Shown here piece after piece: positions 61,926 through 64,000 of a DNA stretch of 64,000 nt. The stretch covers positions 1,690,359 to 1,754,358 of the forward strand of contig JANPWX010019815.1 in NCBI GenBank assembly GCA_024734555.1, read 5' to 3'. The translations under genes were made by a program, and so were the position numbers. The stretch comes from Trochalopteron elliotii. Taxonomy: Eukaryota > Chordata > Aves > Passeriformes > Leiothrichidae. Below the pieces are notes generated by a model. It saw nothing but the letters and a program-made list of their open reading frames with translations, had not been told where the DNA came from and ran no database searches. Within the stretch, counting starts at the first letter, position 1. Every line of letters starts with the position of its first letter.

Positions 61926-63830
61926 GTGACTGGGGTGCATCCCGCCCACGGGAGGCAGGGAGGAAGGGGAGCGGTGTCTGGGAGCCCGGCGGAGTTCCAC
62001 GGTGGGTCGGGGAGAGATTCGGTTCCCGCCTGGGGCGGGAAAAGCATGGGGTTCTTCGACCTGCAGCCGCCCCGCCGGCGCTTGCTTCCATCCCCAGTGT
62101 GCGGGGCATTGGGAGCCGCCCCATCCCTGAGGGAATCCCGACGTGCCCGGGGCGGGCCGTGTCTGCGGAGGCCGCGACTCTTTGGAGAGCCAAAACTGCG
62201 GGTTGGACCACGCCGGGCACGGTGAGCAGTCCCTTGGATGGGCGTGTGGTCCCGGTGCTGCCGTCCCCGCCCTCGCTTCTGTGGCGATCCTCCGAACGAG
62301 CCTCCACCGTTGTCCGGCGGGCGGCGGGGCAGTACGGGATCCACGATCCGACCACAGGGTGTCTGGCGATTGCCCCTCGCCCCGGCGCCCCCGCTGGAGT
62401 CGGTGCGGGACTCCCCGGGAGCGGTGCTGCTGCCAGCGGTACCAGCTCTCCGCCTGCCTCGACCCCGGGCTGGGCGAGCGCAGCCTCCGCGGGCTTCGAG
62501 TGAAGCTGCTGCTCAGTGCAGCGGGTGCCGCCGGGCAGCGCCAGCCCTGCTCCCCTGCGAGTTTCTTAGCACCGTCAGGACGTGATGTTCTGCAGCCTGC
62601 TTCCTTTTGGTCTGCTCTTGAGGCTGGCATTGTTCGTGCCGTGTCCCGCGCTCAGGAAAGGGAAGCTGAAGTTGAAAGCATAAGCCCAGGTTGTGAGCTT
62701 GGTTGGTTACACTGTTGTGAGTTCATTGGTGGTGGCTGTACCCTTCCCTGCTTGTCACTTAATTTTGAGTCGTTTAATAGGCTGCCTGCTCATCAGCTGT
62801 CATCCACCTGTCAAATACTTGCAGATGTACGCATGTATATATGTATATACATTGAGGTGCAGACGTAAAGTTGTGTTTCCTTTGAGCTCATTTCGAAGTT
62901 GTGCTGAACCTGTCTTTAATTGATTACATGGTACCAAATTAAACCTATCCAGAAACTTTTAATTTGAACTAAATATTAAACGAAGTTTCCTAAAATAACT
63001 AGCTCAGGGATTCGGAGGAAACTGTATAAACATTGTAGCACTGGAACTATTTAAAACTAGCAGGAGTTTCACTTTCTTTCCAAGGATTAATCTGTAATCA
63101 AACATGTTTTTCTTACTTAATTTAGATTGCCTCTGGTATTTTCAAAAATTATTCCTATTAAAATTTTACCTGGTATTTCCCATCCACTCCATTTTTTCCC
63201 CAGCCTGGAACTATATTGTTCAAATTGTCCAACTTTAGGGACTTTTATACTAGCGAGTGCTTTCCATCAGTATGGTTTGAACAGAACAAAGTTCACTGTT
63301 AAAAATTAAGTTTTGACCATATTCCAGCCTTTGGCTGTGAGGAAAATGTCATTGTAATGTTAATTTAAAAAAACCTGTGATTTTGTCCAAGAATGTTTTC
63401 TGTGAGGTGTAGGATATTGCTTTGGAGGTGATTTCCTCTGACAGTCTCAGGTACTTATTATATTTTTTATAAAAGCTTGAGGAACAGGAAAGGAGATGGC
63501 TGACAGAGTAGTCAGAGAAATAACAGTGATCTTGTCTTTTTGTCAGGTGAAAAATTGGAGGAGTTTCTTCGCTCACTGAACAGCAGTAAACCTCTGTATT
63601 TGGGGCAGACTGGTCTTGGTAATATTGAAGAACTTGGAAAACTGGGGCTGGAGCCTGGAGAAAATTTCTGCATGGGAGGGCCAGGAATGATCTTCAGCCG
63701 GGAGGTTCTCCGGAGGATGGTGCCACATATAGGTGAATGCCTTCGAGAAATGTATACCACTCATGAGGATGTGGAAGTGGGCAGATGTGTCCGGAGGTTT
63801 GGAGGAACTCAGTGCGTTTGGTCCTATGAG
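61430..63830 (+). CDS. CHSY3: CHSY3, chondroitin sulfate synthase 3 (partial at both ends)
   Basis: Visible coding exons are 61430-61925 (5' part in the N gap) and 63547-63830, joined through a split Gly codon. The large last exon lies to the right. CHSY3 is a Golgi type II membrane enzyme that, with chondroitin-polymerising factor, alternately adds GlcA and GalNAc to build chondroitin chains. The visible 260 residues run from the Pro/Glu-rich stem into the N-terminal GT31-type domain. That domain has NFLYVGVMTAQKYLGSR, the substrate-loop region VDDSYPPQKKSFMMIKYMHD, and the metal-binding RADDDVYIKG motif. Exon 2 adds the GLGNIEELGKLGLEPGENFC and EDVEVGRCVR blocks. The C-terminal GT7-like domain is not in view. 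CHSY1 is the main alternative, but the stem text and the ADAMTS19/MINAR2 neighbours favour CHSY3. Confidence 0.94.
61926..63546 (+). other. CHSY3: CHSY3 intron 1
   Basis: 1,621 bp with a GTGACT donor and a GTCAG acceptor after a TTGTCTTTTT tract. The first ~650 bp are a continuation of the CpG island; the rest is AT-rich. The long frames at 61649-62503 and 62143-62868 (+) and 61893-62630 (-) follow from high GC and carry no domain. Confidence 0.88.
63547..63830 (+). CDS. CHSY3: CHSY3 exon 2
   Basis: 284 nt, completing a split Gly and ending SYE|GTAAGT in phase 0. Encodes EKLEEFLRSLNSSKPLYLGQ and on to GGTQCVWSYE, the rest of the GT31-type fold with the conserved EDVEVGRC segment. It is nearly invariant compared with mammalian CHSY3 as remembered, so strong constraint is likely. 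Confidence 0.95.
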
Positions 63831-64000
63831 GTAAGTGACACTGTAAATTGTAGTGTGCTTTTTGTTTACGGAGTTTTTCATCTTGCAAGGTAAGTAGCTA
63901 TGTCTGTAATCTCTTTCCACCTTAATTATCTTCCAGTGCTTGCATCATAATGTTAACTGCAGACTTAAGGAAAAAAGAGAGGAAAACATTCACAGCATAT
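63831..64000 (+). other. CHSY3: Start of CHSY3 intron 2
   Basis: Follows the GTAAGT donor and runs to the window edge. This intron is very long in mammals. Confidence 0.8.

Noticed and set aside
60955..61929. Frame from 60955 through the N gap as the CHSY3 N-terminus
   Set aside because: Downstream of the gap it reads Gly/Arg-rich text in the wrong frame. The CHSY3 frame begins with the first base after the gap and is offset from it.
61448..62868. Frames of 240-300 codons on both strands near CHSY3 exon 1
   Set aside because: Shadows of CHSY3 exon 1 and of the GC-rich start of intron 1. Only the frame with NFLYVGVM and the DDD motif is a real coding frame.
1..64000. CRISPR arrays, tRNA/rRNA genes, bacterial operons or phage-like systems
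   Set aside because: Nothing with regular spaced repeats, cloverleaf signals or operon structure was seen, and the window is vertebrate nuclear DNA.

Overview
This is vertebrate nuclear DNA, almost certainly from a bird. The dispersed repeats are CR1 LINE fragments with the avian/reptilian type of 3' end, there is a young LTR retrovirus, and no mammalian Alu/L1-type repeats are seen. Nearly all of the sequence is AT-rich intron and intergenic DNA. Three protein genes could be read directly from spliced exons, all on the + strand and in the order ADAMTS19 - MINAR2 (KIAA1024L) - CHSY3. As far as I recall, this matches the order of human 5q23.3. Birds carry much of that material on chromosome Z, but the location here is an inference.

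Layout. 27-4764 is a minus-strand endogenous retrovirus with two 410-bp LTRs, a polypurine tract and a primer-binding-site-like sequence, but only about 3.9 kb of interior with no recognisable polymerase. 4765-19455 is probably ADAMTS19 intron and carries an eroded CR1 copy (10510-11735). 19456-21764 holds the last two coding exons of ADAMTS19 (final thrombospondin repeat and PLAC domain), followed by a 3' UTR with proximal and distal poly(A) signals. A 218-bp direct repeat flanks the penultimate exon. 28520-38292 is the whole three-exon MINAR2 coding region (198 codons). 38330-60880 is the MINAR2-CHSY3 interval, with a tail-to-tail CR1 pair, an orphan CpG-rich island beside a poly(T) run, and a GC-rich segment with exon-like splice signals. 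61430-63830 is exon 1 (5' part lost in a 321-base N gap) and exon 2 of CHSY3; its large last exon lies beyond the right edge.

The three genes are neighbours, not a pathway: a secreted metalloprotease, a small tail-anchored-like membrane protein and a Golgi glycosyltransferase. No operon-like logic applies. I found no CRISPR array, tRNA, rRNA or bacterial-type system, and no convincing undescribed molecular system. The most useful second looks are the exon-flanking direct repeat, the polymerase-less retrovirus with a GC-rich interior, and the unannotated GC-rich or exon-like segments near CHSY3 and MINAR2.

Gene identities rest on recognising translated exons from memory. No database search was possible, so repeat boundaries and subfamilies are approximate.
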